From Bacterioplanes sanyensis (lineage in GTDB: Bacteria; Pseudomonadota; Gammaproteobacteria; Pseudomonadales; Oceanobacteraceae), in the NCBI RefSeq assembly GCF_014652515.1, contig NZ_BMYY01000002.1, positions 451,450 through 515,449 on the forward strand: a DNA stretch of 64,000 nucleotides, read 5' to 3'. Below the pieces are notes generated by a model, which searched no databases, had not been told where the DNA came from, and worked only from the letters and a program-made list of their open reading frames with translations. A program made the position numbers and the translations under genes. Positions 53,061 through 64,000 of this stretch are shown one piece after another; the first letter of the stretch is position 1; each line of letters starts with the position of its first letter.

Positions 53061-54299
53061 ATGAGAATTTCAACACAACAGATTTTTACCACCGGCCTAA
53101 ATCAGATCATGGATAATCAGGCCGCGGTTAACAAAACCCAGCAGCAAGTCTCGACTGGCCGCAAGGTATTAACACCCGCCGATGATCCCATTGCGGCCAC
53201 CAAAATTTTACAGCTGCAACAAGATCTAGCGCAGCGTGATCAATACGACCGCAACATCACAGCAGCAGAAAATCGCCTAAAGCTGGAGGAGGCCACTCTC
53301 AGCTCCGTAACCGAGCAGATGACGCGCTTGCAGGAGCTGACGGTCAAAGCCGGTGGCGGTGCATTAACGCTGGAAGATCGCCAGTATATTGCCGCCGAGG
53401 TGTCGCAAATTCAAAACAGCTTGGTGGATTTGTTTAATACTCGTGATCCCAACGGCGAGCATATTTTTGCTGGTTTTAAAGGCAAAGAGCCGCCATTTCA
53501 GCCAGGGCCATCTGGGCGCTATGAGTACCAAGGTGATGAAGGCCAACGCTTTCTTGCTATTGGTGCTTCAACCACGGTCGCTACCGGCGATACCGGCAAA
53601 AAGCTATTTGTTGATATTCCGGCGGTAAAAAACTCCTTTACCACCTCAGTGAATCCATTGAATACCGGTGATGTGCAGGTGAGTGCCGGCTTTGTGGTCA
53701 AAGAAGACGACTATGCCGAGTTCTACCCGGATGATTTGATCGTGACCTTTAATCCGGAATCGGCGGTATCGCCACCTGGCCCGAATTACACCATTCGTCG
53801 TGCGTCAGATAATCGCATTGTTGAAGGCAAGGCCAACCAGCCTTATGGCGATGGTAATAGCATAGTGGCAGCTGGGGTTGAGTTTAAAATCCTTGGCCAA
53901 CCTAAATCAGGCGATGAAGTGTTGATCAACTCGTCTCCCAAGCAAAGCATTACGGATACTGTTTTCCGCTTAACAGAGGGCCTTAACACACTGGCCGATA
54001 ACCCTGAGGACTCCGCTACTCTGGACATCCTGATTGAAGACACCCTGAACAATCTGGCGGCAGCGCAGACCTCGATTTCTGAGGTGCGCAGTGACATTGG
54101 TGCGCGTTTGAACACTGTGGAAAACACCAAAAATCTGTCCGCCGATGTACGCATTGTTAGCCGCGAGGTGCTCTCGAAGCTGTCGGATGTCGATTTTGCT
54201 GAAGCCGTGAGCCGTTTATCGCAGCAAACCTTCTTGCTGGAGGCAGCACAGCAAAGCTACACCACCATCTCGCGTCTATCCTTATTCAACCAGCTATAA
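53061..54299 (+). CDS. flgL: FlgL, second hook-filament junction protein
   Basis: 412 aa with MRISTQQIFTTGLNQIMDNQ, QQVSTGRKVLTPADDPIAAT and C-terminal DVDFAEAVSRLSQQTFLLEA. A middle insert (about 180-280) makes it longer than the 317-aa enteric form. Last gene of the flg cluster. Confidence 0.94.
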   Translation: MRISTQQIFTTGLNQIMDNQAAVNKTQQQVSTGRKVLTPADDPIAATKILQLQQDLAQRDQYDRNITAAENRLKLEEATLSSVTEQMTRLQELTVKAGGGALTLEDRQYIAAEVSQIQNSLVDLFNTRDPNGEHIFAGFKGKEPPFQPGPSGRYEYQGDEGQRFLAIGASTTVATGDTGKKLFVDIPAVKNSFTTSVNPLNTGDVQVSAGFVVKEDDYAEFYPDDLIVTFNPESAVSPPGPNYTIRRASDNRIVEGKANQPYGDGNSIVAAGVEFKILGQPKSGDEVLINSSPKQSITDTVFRLTEGLNTLADNPEDSATLDILIEDTLNNLAAAQTSISEVRSDIGARLNTVENTKNLSADVRIVSREVLSKLSDVDFAEAVSRLSQQTFLLEAAQQSYTTISRLSLFNQL

Positions 54300-54354
54300 A
54301 TGGACCAAGTTTTGCAGTAGGTTAGAAGAAGGCTGGGGAAACTAGCCCAAGTGA

Positions 54355-56519
<2,165 letters not shown>

Positions 56520-57605
56520 ATGATGGAAGCAATAGAACCCGCCGTGATTGCTGAACGTAAAATTGGTGATGGGCAGCCGTGCTTTATAACGTTAGAAGCC
56601 GGCCCCACGCACGACGGCTTAGCGTCGGCTAAAAAGCTGGTTGAAGTGGCGGCGGAGTGCGGCGCAGATGCGGTGAAATTTCAGATTTTTGACCCAGATC
56701 GTTTGGTCGCCGATAAAACCTTGCCCTTCAGTTACGATGTTCTTATCGACAGAGAATCTGGTACGACAGAAACCGTCACCGAACCTCTATACGACATTCT
56801 CAGTCGACGAGCATTGCCAGAAACCGAATGGTGGCAGTTAAAGGATTATTGTGACCAGCTGGGGCTGCTGTTTTTTGCCACAGTATCCGATGACAGTTAC
56901 TTCAGCATGATCGAAAAAATGCAGCTGCCATCACTGAAGGTCGCATCAGCGGACGTTAACCATACGCCTTTCTTGCGTCAGCTAGCGCGTACCGGTGCCT
57001 GCATTCAGCTGGATACTGGTAATGCCACATTGGGCGAAATAGAAACGGCCATTGATGTGCTGCGCACTGAAGGCAACCACAATGTCATAGTACACAACTG
57101 CCCGTCTGGTTATCCCGCCCGGCTGGATAGTATTAACCTGAAATTATTGCGTACCATTAAGCAAGTGTTCCAGTGCCCCGCTGCGTACTCCGATCATACA
57201 CCGGGTTGGGAAATGGACATTGCGGCACTGGCGATGGGCGCCGATCTGTTAGAAAAAACGATCACATTAGATCGTATGACGCGCAGTGTTGAGCACACCA
57301 TGTCGCTGGAACCACAAGAGGTTTGCCAGTTCATTCAAACCATTCGAGATGTGGAAACCGCCATGGGGCAGCCACGTCGTATTATGACGGCGGCTGAACT
57401 GGAAAAACGCCAAGCCATTCGACGTAGTGTTTATTTGCTTGATCCTGTCAACGCTGGGCAACCACTGTCGCAGGCCAGAGTCGAGTTTCGTCGGCCCGGG
57501 TTTGGTTTGTCGCCGCAGGAATACGAACGCTTTTATCAAGCCACTATTAAGCAGGATTTGCCTGCGGGCACACAATTAAACTTGTCACACTTGAACTTAG
57601 CATGA
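56520..57605 (+). CDS. NeuB-family nonulosonate synthase, divergent paralogue
   Basis: Condensation of a hexose derivative with phosphoenolpyruvate. 361 aa: LEAGPTHDGLASAKKLVEVA, CGADAVKFQIFDPD, LPSLKVASADVNHTPFLR, VIVHNCPSGYPA, AYSDHTPGWEMD and a C-terminal SAF-like part (RRSVYLLDPVNAGQPLSQ). The substrate loop reads PTHDG where PseI at 58840 has ANHNGD, so the two may make different sugars or steps. GGAG lies 9 bases before ATG 56520. Overlaps the next gene by 4 bases. Confidence 0.85.
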   Translation: MMEAIEPAVIAERKIGDGQPCFITLEAGPTHDGLASAKKLVEVAAECGADAVKFQIFDPDRLVADKTLPFSYDVLIDRESGTTETVTEPLYDILSRRALPETEWWQLKDYCDQLGLLFFATVSDDSYFSMIEKMQLPSLKVASADVNHTPFLRQLARTGACIQLDTGNATLGEIETAIDVLRTEGNHNVIVHNCPSGYPARLDSINLKLLRTIKQVFQCPAAYSDHTPGWEMDIAALAMGADLLEKTITLDRMTRSVEHTMSLEPQEVCQFIQTIRDVETAMGQPRRIMTAAELEKRQAIRRSVYLLDPVNAGQPLSQARVEFRRPGFGLSPQEYERFYQATIKQDLPAGTQLNLSHLNLA

Positions 57606-58282
57606 AGCGTATTGCTTTTATTCCAGCTCGTGGTGGTTCTAAACGGTTACCACGAAAAAATATCTTGCCATTTTGCGGCAAGCCAATGCTGGTGCACAGC
57701 GTGGATGTAGCAACGAACAGCGGCTTGTTTGATGATGTGGTGGTCTCTACCGAAGATGAAGAAATTGCCAATATTGCTGCACAGGCCGGTGCACGCGTCG
57801 ATAACCGACGCGATGATTTGGCGGGCGATAGCAATACTGTGATTGAAGTGTGCCGGGAGTTTTTACAACGTGAGCCTCACTGGCAGCAAATGGTGATTTT
57901 ATACGCGGCATCGCCTTTGCGTAAGGTTGAGGACGTGCAAGCGGTTGTTAACTTATTGGATCAGGGTGACTGTGATGTTGCTATGGGAGTAAGTGAATAC
58001 AGCAACTATGTTCACCAAGCACTGAAATACGATGAGCAGGGGTTTGCCGTACCGGTATTTCCCGATTGGGTTGCACAGCGTTCCGATCACATACCGGCAA
58101 TGCATGTCAGCAACGGCAGTTTATATGGGGTTTGGTGTAAAGCTTTTATGCAGCACCCTACGCTGTACCCTGAAAAGCTTAAAACGCATGTTATGCCTCG
58201 AGAGCGAGCGGTGGATATTGATACCGAGCTTGATCTCGTTATCGCGGAAGCAGTAGCCCGTCACATGAAGCGCTCATATTAA
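57602..58282 (+). CDS. pseF: PseF/NeuA-type CMP-sugar cytidylyltransferase
   Basis: Activates the nonulosonic acid with CTP. 226 aa: IAFIPARGGSKRLPRKNILP (nucleotide loop), MLVHSVDVATNSGLFDDVVV, STEDEEIA, YAASPLRKVEDV, and C-terminal RAVDIDTELDLVIAE. It overlaps the convergent DUF218 gene by nine bases. Confidence 0.9.
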   Translation: MKRIAFIPARGGSKRLPRKNILPFCGKPMLVHSVDVATNSGLFDDVVVSTEDEEIANIAAQAGARVDNRRDDLAGDSNTVIEVCREFLQREPHWQQMVILYAASPLRKVEDVQAVVNLLDQGDCDVAMGVSEYSNYVHQALKYDEQGFAVPVFPDWVAQRSDHIPAMHVSNGSLYGVWCKAFMQHPTLYPEKLKTHVMPRERAVDIDTELDLVIAEAVARHMKRSY

Positions 58283-58843
58283 CGCAAATACTTCACCATT
58301 GTAGAAAGGGTGGCGGTGTCTGAGGGTGTTGTAAATCGAGCTTTCACTGCCAGTATCTGTGCCTCTAAATGTGTCAATGAATGCCTGGGTAGACTGTTGT
58401 TCGTGCTGGATTGTGGCTGGATCATGTAGGTGTGCGCTTTGGGCGCTGCAAACGTCCACATCAATGTTCTTGGGTAAAAGCGTTCGAAAAATTAAGCCGG
58501 CTCGGTTGGCGTGATAGTCTGACGTTACGACTACCACGTTACGAACGTCATACGCAGATAAAATATTCTTGCGAATAAAGTAGGCATCTCCGACGGTATC
58601 TCTGGCGTGGTTGTCGGTGAGGATGTTTTGTCTGCTTATGCCATAGTCTTGTATCAGCACTTCGGCGACCTGATTTCCTAGGCACAGAGGAGTGTCGTCA
58701 CGATAGTTCCAACCTGTGGTAACAAAAAAATCTGCTTTGATCTGGTGGAACTGGTCATAAGCCAAGCGAATCCGGTCTTGTGTCTCTTGGTCTAAGTGGC
58801 CTTGTTGATCCATCCAATGGGCCAGAATGATGACCGCTTTCAT
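58274..58843 (-). CDS. DUF218 (YdcF-like) protein
   Basis: A 189-aa protein with IRLAYDQFHQIKADFFVTTG, NHARDTVGDAYFIRKNI and VVVVTSDYHANRAGLIF, the DUF218 pattern; no membrane segment. Role in the sugar pathway unknown. Overlaps pseI by 4 bases, so in the same operon. Confidence 0.75.
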   Translation of the reverse strand: MKAVIILAHWMDQQGHLDQETQDRIRLAYDQFHQIKADFFVTTGWNYRDDTPLCLGNQVAEVLIQDYGISRQNILTDNHARDTVGDAYFIRKNILSAYDVRNVVVVTSDYHANRAGLIFRTLLPKNIDVDVCSAQSAHLHDPATIQHEQQSTQAFIDTFRGTDTGSESSIYNTLRHRHPFYNGEVFALI

Positions 58844-59901
58844 GCGTTATCGTCGCTGCGAACACATTGCCATTCCACTCGGTCTCCACGCTCTACGCTG
58901 TGCAAAAGCCGCTGACCAATTATTTGATCTAAGTATTTAGGGGCGAGGCCGAAACCCGGTCGGATACGTCTGATGTGGTGACTTTGGATGATTTCACCTG
59001 CCGCCAGGTCTTGAACAAAATACAGTGAGCGTCTAAATATCGTATTCTGTTGCTCACAGGCTGAGCGATCAAAACTTTGGTCTCCCATCGCGCCATGTGC
59101 TGTCGATGTGGCCGCTACTAAATCGGACATTTCGCTAGGTTCCAGCGAAAAGGTGCTATCGACACCGCCGTCTGAACGGTCGAGGGTAAAGTGTTTTTCA
59201 ATCACGCTGGCACCTAAAGCGGTAGCTAAAATACTCGCTGTATTGCCTAGTGTGTGATCGGAAAGGCCCACATGAACATTAAACTCTTGCTGCAGCCGTG
59301 TAATTCGTCGCAAGTTGGCTTGACTGAGCGGTGCAGGATAACTGCTGATGCAATGCAGCAAAATCACATCACCACTACCGAATTTTTTGGCCGTCTCTAA
59401 TGCATCACCCACTTCTTCGAGGGTGGCCATCCCAGTTGACATGATCATAGGTTTGTCTTGTTCGGCGATGCAGCGAATCAATGGCAAATCGGTGAGTTCA
59501 AATGAGGCCACTTTATAAGCAGGTGCGTCGAGTGATGCTAATAACTCAACCGCTGTTTCATCGAAGGGTGAGGAGAACAAGGTGATGCCGCGTTGGCGTG
59601 CGTAATCAAACAGCTTTTGATGCCACTCGAAGGGTGTGTAGGCTTCTCCGTATAGGTCATATAGGCTACGTCCAGCCCATAAGCCGTCATGAATTATAAA
59701 GTCGGGTTTGTCAGAGTTCAGAGTCATGGTATCGGGTGTATAGCTCTGAATCTTAATGGCGCTGACACCGGCTTGCTGTGCGGCATCAATGGTTTTTAAA
59801 GCGCGGTCTATGTCGCCATTATGGTTAGCAGACAGTTCGGCAATAATGTAGGGCGGCTGCTGATCTGAGATTTCCCGGCCTGCAATCATGATCGGCTTCA
59901 T
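58840..59901 (-). CDS. pseI: PseI, pseudaminic acid synthase
   Basis: Makes pseudaminic acid from 2,4-diacetamido-2,4,6-trideoxyaltrose and phosphoenolpyruvate. 353 aa: YIIAELSANHNGDIDRALKT, GVSAIKIQSYTPDTMT, PAYKVASFELTDLPLI, STGMATLEEVGDAL, GLSDHTLGNTA and IEKHFTLDRSDGGVDSTFSL, then a SAF domain with RRSLYFVQDLAAGE. Confidence 0.94.
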   Translation of the reverse strand: MKPIMIAGREISDQQPPYIIAELSANHNGDIDRALKTIDAAQQAGVSAIKIQSYTPDTMTLNSDKPDFIIHDGLWAGRSLYDLYGEAYTPFEWHQKLFDYARQRGITLFSSPFDETAVELLASLDAPAYKVASFELTDLPLIRCIAEQDKPMIMSTGMATLEEVGDALETAKKFGSGDVILLHCISSYPAPLSQANLRRITRLQQEFNVHVGLSDHTLGNTASILATALGASVIEKHFTLDRSDGGVDSTFSLEPSEMSDLVAATSTAHGAMGDQSFDRSACEQQNTIFRRSLYFVQDLAAGEIIQSHHIRRIRPGFGLAPKYLDQIIGQRLLHSVERGDRVEWQCVRSDDNA

Positions 59902-60470
59902 AGTATGCTCCCTCGGTTTGACTTCAGACGTTGAATCTCTGCGGCGATGTTGCTATCCCAACCAGAAAAATCACTCGGTAAATCTGCTAGGTAATGAACC
60001 GTGCCGCTGGCTGCTTGGTCATGCAGCTGCCAATTCTTGCTTAAAATAGATTCAATGTTGTCAATAAATAGCTGCTGCACTTCATTCAGCAGTTGTTGGT
60101 AGGTTTGACTGAATGTCATATTCGTCGGATTAAACGTTAGTTTTCTTTGATGGAGTATTGGGCCGGTATCAATGCCCTGATCGATCAGATGAATGCTTAC
60201 ACCTGAGGGAGTGCCATCATAGAATGACCAGAAGTTGGGGTGTGCACCACGGTTGTAAGGCAAATAAGAAATATGCAAATTCACCACCGGGCAAGATGCG
60301 CTGTCGAGAATTTGCGGGCGAATTATATGGCGATAGCCAAAGCTCACGGCGAGGTCAGCTTGAATGTTCCCCACTGGAGCCGAGCTATGTTCGAGATTGC
60401 AGCCTTGTTTTTGTAGCTCGGCTGCAATTCTTGTTTCATGAGGTTCGTAACCTAAAAGCAGTACGTTCAC
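59898..60470 (-). CDS. Formyltransferase-like protein of the Pse locus
   Basis: A 190-aa protein with the formyltransferase core: VVNLHISYLPYNRGAHPNFW (catalytic Asn-His), GVSIHLIDQGIDTGPIL with the Asp. The enzyme probably uses 10-formyl-tetrahydrofolate to N-formylate an amino sugar. It occupies the place where an N-acetyltransferase (PseH) would be expected, which is not found in the window. Overlaps pseI by 4 bases. Confidence 0.75.
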   Translation of the reverse strand: MNVLLLGYEPHETRIAAELQKQGCNLEHSSAPVGNIQADLAVSFGYRHIIRPQILDSASCPVVNLHISYLPYNRGAHPNFWSFYDGTPSGVSIHLIDQGIDTGPILHQRKLTFNPTNMTFSQTYQQLLNEVQQLFIDNIESILSKNWQLHDQAASGTVHYLADLPSDFSGWDSNIAAEIQRLKSNRGSIL

Positions 60471-60503
60471 AATGCTCTCATTTTTCTGTGTTTGGAGCTG
60501 ACT

Positions 60504-61124
60504 CTACTGTTTTTTGAGCAAAAACCAGTTGGTATTAGCACCAGTCGGGTAGCGTGAATCTCGGTCATAAAAGAAGCCATAGTGAATGAGTTGTAGCTGA
60601 GAAAATTGATCCAACATTTCACCGGCGAAATCGCGTTTGAACAGCTTGCCTGTATGACCTCGATAGTCGATGCTGACCGGGGTCGGGTTGTAGTACTCAA
60701 TCAATAAAATGTACTGACGACTGGTGTCGTAAAGCTTCTGATAGAAGTCTGTTAGGTGGTCTGGATTAATATGAATAAGCACACCTGAGGTAAAGACCAA
60801 GTCCGCCGTGTGATCCGGCTGGTAGTCGAGCACGGATTCGTTAATAACTCGACAAATGCCTTTTTCTTTGAGCACGTTAGCTGCATTCGGATTGATTTCG
60901 ATGCCTGTTAGTTGGCACTCTGGGAGTAGCTGGTGTAGCGCATCTAGGTTGTTGCCAACATTAGGCCCAAATTCTGTGATGCTGTCAGGGGGCGCTATGT
61001 GCTGGAGAATTTCTTGGAACTGATGGCGATAGGACTGTCGCAATGTATCGCTATTGTTCCGATTGATGTAGTCATTTCCAAAGTCACTGGACCAAAACTC
61101 TTCCTGCTCAGTTTTATAAGACAT
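60504..61124 (-). CDS. Pseudaminic acid biosynthesis-associated methylase
   Basis: SAM-dependent methyltransferase of the family found with Pse clusters (TIGR03587 type). 206 aa: EFWSSDFGNDYINRN at the N-terminus, ITEFGPNVGNNLDALHQLLP (SAM loop), LTGIEINPNAANVL, VFTSGVLIHINPDHL and LLIEYYNPTPVSIDYRGH. Target unknown; probably a sugar intermediate. Confidence 0.85.
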   Translation of the reverse strand: MSYKTEQEEFWSSDFGNDYINRNNSDTLRQSYRHQFQEILQHIAPPDSITEFGPNVGNNLDALHQLLPECQLTGIEINPNAANVLKEKGICRVINESVLDYQPDHTADLVFTSGVLIHINPDHLTDFYQKLYDTSRQYILLIEYYNPTPVSIDYRGHTGKLFKRDFAGEMLDQFSQLQLIHYGFFYDRDSRYPTGANTNWFLLKKQ

Positions 61125-61134
61125 GGCCTGTTCC

Positions 61135-61392
61135 TCAATGATTTAATGTGGTCCATTCTGCGTCAACATAGTGATCGTTGCCATCCAGGTGGCGGAAAAG
61201 CTCCTGTTTAATGATGCTCAGGTAGGAATGGTTGTCCTGAGACCACAGTTGGTTGGCTTGCTGGGCCTCTTCTCCTCTCGGCGTCGATTCAACTCCGAAG
61301 CGCATTATCTGAGCCTGGGTAGAAGAGCGGGTTCTCTGAAGATATGCTCTCACCTTTTCTCCGACAAGAGGTAAAATACGAAGAGGCAACAT
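61135..61392 (-). pseudogene. C-terminal fragment of a second Maf glycosyltransferase
   Basis: An 85-codon frame whose last 45 residues (EEAQQANQLWSQDNHSYLSI, FRHLDGNDHYVDAEW) match the C-terminus of the full Maf at 61709 ([34 protein letters not shown]). The rest of the gene is missing; the next 315 bp contain no continuation. It suggests tandem maf genes, one of them lost. Confidence 0.75.
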
Positions 61393-61708
61393 TAACTACT
61401 AGCATGCAGGCTACAATGCCAGATTTATCGTCACATTAAAACAGTGGTGAGCCAACCGGAGGTCATCAGAGCTCTCAATGTTAATCAGTCCACGATTTCT
61501 TGTGAGCTACACCTCTGATCAGTGTGCGCATAGGCCATTAGTCTCTTACCTTCTGTGTCAACTATTGTGTCAGCATTGGAGGCTTTTCTCACTTGTGTCT
61601 ATCTCAAGTGGATTGGCCTTGCTTGGAGGTTGATGTCATTTTGTTTTTGTCATATTTACTCGGTTTTTATTGATTATTTATTGGCGAAGTACTTCTAGGT
61701 TTTGACCG
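61393..61708. other. Decayed interval with possible IS30-type transposase remnant
   Basis: No intact gene. On the plus strand, 61447-61515 encodes VSQPEVIRALNVNQSTISCE, resembling the helix-turn-helix near the N-terminus of IS30 transposases (STISREL type), and then stops. An insertion may have destroyed the second maf. T-rich DNA follows. Confidence 0.4.
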
Positions 61709-63682
61709 CTAGAAGTAGTTCTTGGATGTCCACTCTTCTGTTGCTAAGTGTTTTTCCCCGTCTATTAATTTGTATATTTTTCTTTGTATTTTTTTTGTGT
61801 ATTTCTTGTATTCCGTTAGCCATAAGTTATTGGCTTTTTGGGCATCCTCTTCATTTAGGATATTAAGGCAGTTGTATAGAAGAAGGAGTGGGAGTCGGTT
61901 GATGCCCATGGTGCAATGTTTTATAGATGGGGAGTCTTTGCATAGGTCCTTGATTTCCCTTAGTATTCTAAATATTCTAAATATTTGTTCTTTTTTGTTT
62001 GAGTAGTTGCTTAAGGGTTCTGTTAACGCATTGCTTATCTTAAATGCGTTGTCAAAGCTGGATTTGATGAAAATAAGAGTGTCTTCGTATTTTGCAGAGG
62101 TGTAGGTAATGCTTTTTTGTGTTTCTTCTGGTTTTAGAATTTTGCTCTCTATATCTGTTGTCGAAGTGTAGGTGGTTCCTTCTATTGCGGCCCCGTGTGA
62201 ACAGTTGTATATGTTGTTGTTAATGGTTTTTGTTGATTCTTCCATGACTAGCCTGGCTGCATTTAGTGCTGACTTTGTGCCAATGATGTCGCCCTGAGTG
62301 GACTGTACTCGGAGGTTGTGTCGTGCTGTTGATGCTCTAAGTGAGGAAAGTTTTTTCGGTAGATTCTTGTGTTGAGATATGTTGCCAGAAGAGTGATGTT
62401 CATTGTTTGTGAATGCGTAATCAATTCCAAATAGATAGATGTCAGCCTTGGTCAATCTGGCGGCAACTGCCAGTGCTCCATTAGCACAGTTTATTCCACC
62501 CTCACGTAGAATGTTTTCGTCACTGTAAAGTGTAGCTATAGGTGATGATTCGGGGATGAATGCATATACATTATTAAATAATTCAACAAAGCCAGGAGCG
62601 CCTTCAATGGTAGTCAGTAGGGTTATATCACTGAGGTTGTATTGTTCATTAATGTGTTGGAGTAAGTCTGCAGCAAGCACTTGGTATTCTAACTCCAAGT
62701 GTGCATCAGGGCGTATCCCTGATGCTAACAGTGAAGATAAGCCGCTACCTGCAGTAATGATAAAGAGGTTGTCTCGATGTTTTTTTAGTGCGTCTATATA
62801 AATGTCTAGAGAAGGTCCGGCGCCTACAATGGCTATGGGCTTGCCATCGGTTATTTTTGAAGCTTCCATGTTAAGAATCTTGATGCCGCGTCGGCTATTC
62901 TCCAAGGAGTTAAGTATACGTTGAGTGTCCGGTCCGACCTTTTCGTAAGCAATGCCAACAAAACTAGAGTACTCTTCGAGCAATTTCTTCTCGGCTTGGT
63001 ACTTGTCTGAATCAGGCGTATGTGTGTATCTGATGGTTGATGAGCTAAGTGAGGGGAAAAGTTCAACACACTGGACACGTAAATCATGTGTGTAAATTTG
63101 TGCTCCTTTTTCCCCCGGTGACTTGGTAATGATCGACAAAAAGTAGCCGTTACTTAGTGATGTAAGAATATCTTGCCAGTCAATACAATATAAGGAGGCT
63201 TTCAGTCGGGTGATATCCTGTTCTACCACAGTGATGCTGCGGTACTTTTTTTGATTGGCCAGAATTTCAATGTGATAGCCTAAGCCAACCCCAAAGACTA
63301 CTAGGTCAAGGTTCGACACGCGTTGCTCTGATGCCTTTAATCGGTGCTGCCGTAAGTGAGAGATGACGGGCTCAAATGCTCGGTCTTGTATTAGATGAGG
63401 AAGGTAGTTGGGCATGTTAACGTTGTGGTATGGCTGTGATTCTACTTTCTGGTTAAATCTTTCTACCTCCTCAAGTGCATATTCGGGTGCCCTTCCGCCG
63501 TATAAATCTACATTGGAGTCGCTTTGAGGGAGTCCTATTCGGCCAGTCGTTGGATCGATCACCAAGGAAGGTTGGAGCTCACAAGTTGACAGTTGCCTGT
63601 AAACGTCAGGCATCTGTCGCTCAAAGAACTGTAAGTTTTTTTGCTCGCGTGCCTTTGCTTTGCGCAGTGCTGTCTCGATCAT
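61709..63682 (-). CDS. Maf-type motility accessory glycosyltransferase (DUF115)
   Basis: Probable transferase placing pseudaminic or related acid on flagellin. 657 aa: N-terminal [38 protein letters not shown], the DUF115 core with [20 protein letters not shown] and [32 protein letters not shown], then a helical tail. I start at ATG 63682 with AGGGGG upstream; an earlier ATG would add 12 residues. The 3' half is noticeably AT-rich compared with neighbours, suggesting transfer. Directly upstream of flagellin, divergently placed. Confidence 0.9.
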   Translation of the reverse strand: MIETALRKAKAREQKNLQFFERQMPDVYRQLSTCELQPSLVIDPTTGRIGLPQSDSNVDLYGGRAPEYALEEVERFNQKVESQPYHNVNMPNYLPHLIQDRAFEPVISHLRQHRLKASEQRVSNLDLVVFGVGLGYHIEILANQKKYRSITVVEQDITRLKASLYCIDWQDILTSLSNGYFLSIITKSPGEKGAQIYTHDLRVQCVELFPSLSSSTIRYTHTPDSDKYQAEKKLLEEYSSFVGIAYEKVGPDTQRILNSLENSRRGIKILNMEASKITDGKPIAIVGAGPSLDIYIDALKKHRDNLFIITAGSGLSSLLASGIRPDAHLELEYQVLAADLLQHINEQYNLSDITLLTTIEGAPGFVELFNNVYAFIPESSPIATLYSDENILREGGINCANGALAVAARLTKADIYLFGIDYAFTNNEHHSSGNISQHKNLPKKLSSLRASTARHNLRVQSTQGDIIGTKSALNAARLVMEESTKTINNNIYNCSHGAAIEGTTYTSTTDIESKILKPEETQKSITYTSAKYEDTLIFIKSSFDNAFKISNALTEPLSNYSNKKEQIFRIFRILREIKDLCKDSPSIKHCTMGINRLPLLLLYNCLNILNEEDAQKANNLWLTEYKKYTKKIQRKIYKLIDGEKHLATEEWTSKNYF

Positions 63683-63772
63683 ACATCCCCCTAACCTAGT
63701 TTCATTCATAGTATGCAAGGTTCATACCGGTGGGCCGATGTCCCATCGTACAATTTTTTATCAACGCTCCCC

Positions 63773-63799
63773 TAAAGCATTTCTGAACACTGCCGCTAA
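63773..63799 (+). promoter_or_regulatory. Sigma-28 promoter of flagellin
   Basis: TAAA, 15 bases, GCCGCTAA; one change from the FliA consensus. 83 bp upstream of the flagellin start. Confidence 0.85.
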
Positions 63800-63881
63800 C
63801 CCTAATGACACAGTCAGGCGGAGCGCTGCCAAAACCATTCGCGATGGTGGTAGCTCCCTTAGAAGGTTAAGGAGACATACC

Positions 63882-64000
63882 ATGCCTCAAATTATTAATA
63901 CCAACATCGCGTCCATTAACGCTCAGCGTAACTTGGACAAATCTCAGTCTGCCAACCAGCAGGCGCTGCAACGCCTGTCGTCTGGTCTTCGCATTAACAG
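63882..64000 (+). CDS. fliC: Flagellin, N-terminal part (runs off the window)
   Basis: Starts [20 protein letters not shown] and continues [14 protein letters not shown], the conserved D0/D1 helix of flagellin. AAGGAG precedes the ATG by 7 bases. Only about 39 codons are visible. Confidence 0.95.
   Translation, partial: MPQIINTNIASINAQRNLDKSQSANQQALQRLSSGLRIN

Overview
The window comes from a motile, polarly flagellated, probably marine gammaproteobacterium of Pseudomonas/Oceanospirillales type. The evidence is the gene order ycgR-flgN-flgM-flgA / cheV-cheR / flgBCDE / flgFGHI-flgJKL, sigma-54 and sigma-28 flagellar promoters, and a pseudaminic-acid locus with a Maf glycosyltransferase just before flagellin. 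I cannot name the species. About half the window is accessory DNA (1-34.6 kb) and half is core flagellar DNA (34.6-64 kb).

Region 1 (1-8.4 kb): decayed DNA with a dispersed repeat, then a type II Zorya anti-phage operon (zorA-zorB-zorE), a superfamily-1 helicase, and a two-gene unit of unknown function (2-TM protein plus soluble partner).

Region 2 (8.64-34.59 kb): an integrated genomic island inserted in the 3' end of tRNA-Arg(CCT). A 22-bp direct repeat marks both ends, a tyrosine integrase lies beside the tRNA, and clusters of GGTACCCC-like sites near both ends look like integrase arm sites. The island carries a PD-(D/E)XK protein, three CRISPR arrays (20, 14 and 22 repeats; 53 spacers) sharing one repeat and leader, a complete type III-A module (cas10-csm2-csm3-csm4-csm5-cas6-card1), an unusual cas2-cas1-cas2 adaptation cassette, a DUF6602-like nuclease, a second copy of the two-gene unit, and an AlpA/wHTH/integrase end module. 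Array 1 and its flanks are a tandem duplication of the array 2 region and include decayed copies of the neighbouring amidohydrolase and card1 genes. Nearly all spacers read as coding sense on the plus strand while the arrays are transcribed from the minus strand, so the crRNAs would be antisense to target mRNAs, as expected for an RNA-sensing type III system. Cas10 keeps its GGDD cyclase motif but lacks an HD nuclease motif, so interference probably depends on Csm3 RNA cleavage and cyclic-oligoadenylate activation of Card1.

Region 3 (34.6-54.3 kb): flagellar regulation and hook-basal-body genes. The hook protein FlgE (1232 aa) and hook-filament junction protein FlgK (994 aa) are very large and appear to share repeated insert modules.

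Region 4 (54.4-64 kb): flagellin glycosylation. pseB, pseC, a NeuB-like synthase and a CMP-sugar transferase run rightwards; DUF218, pseI, a formyltransferase-like protein, a methylase, a Maf fragment and a full Maf run leftwards. The start of flagellin follows behind a sigma-28 promoter.
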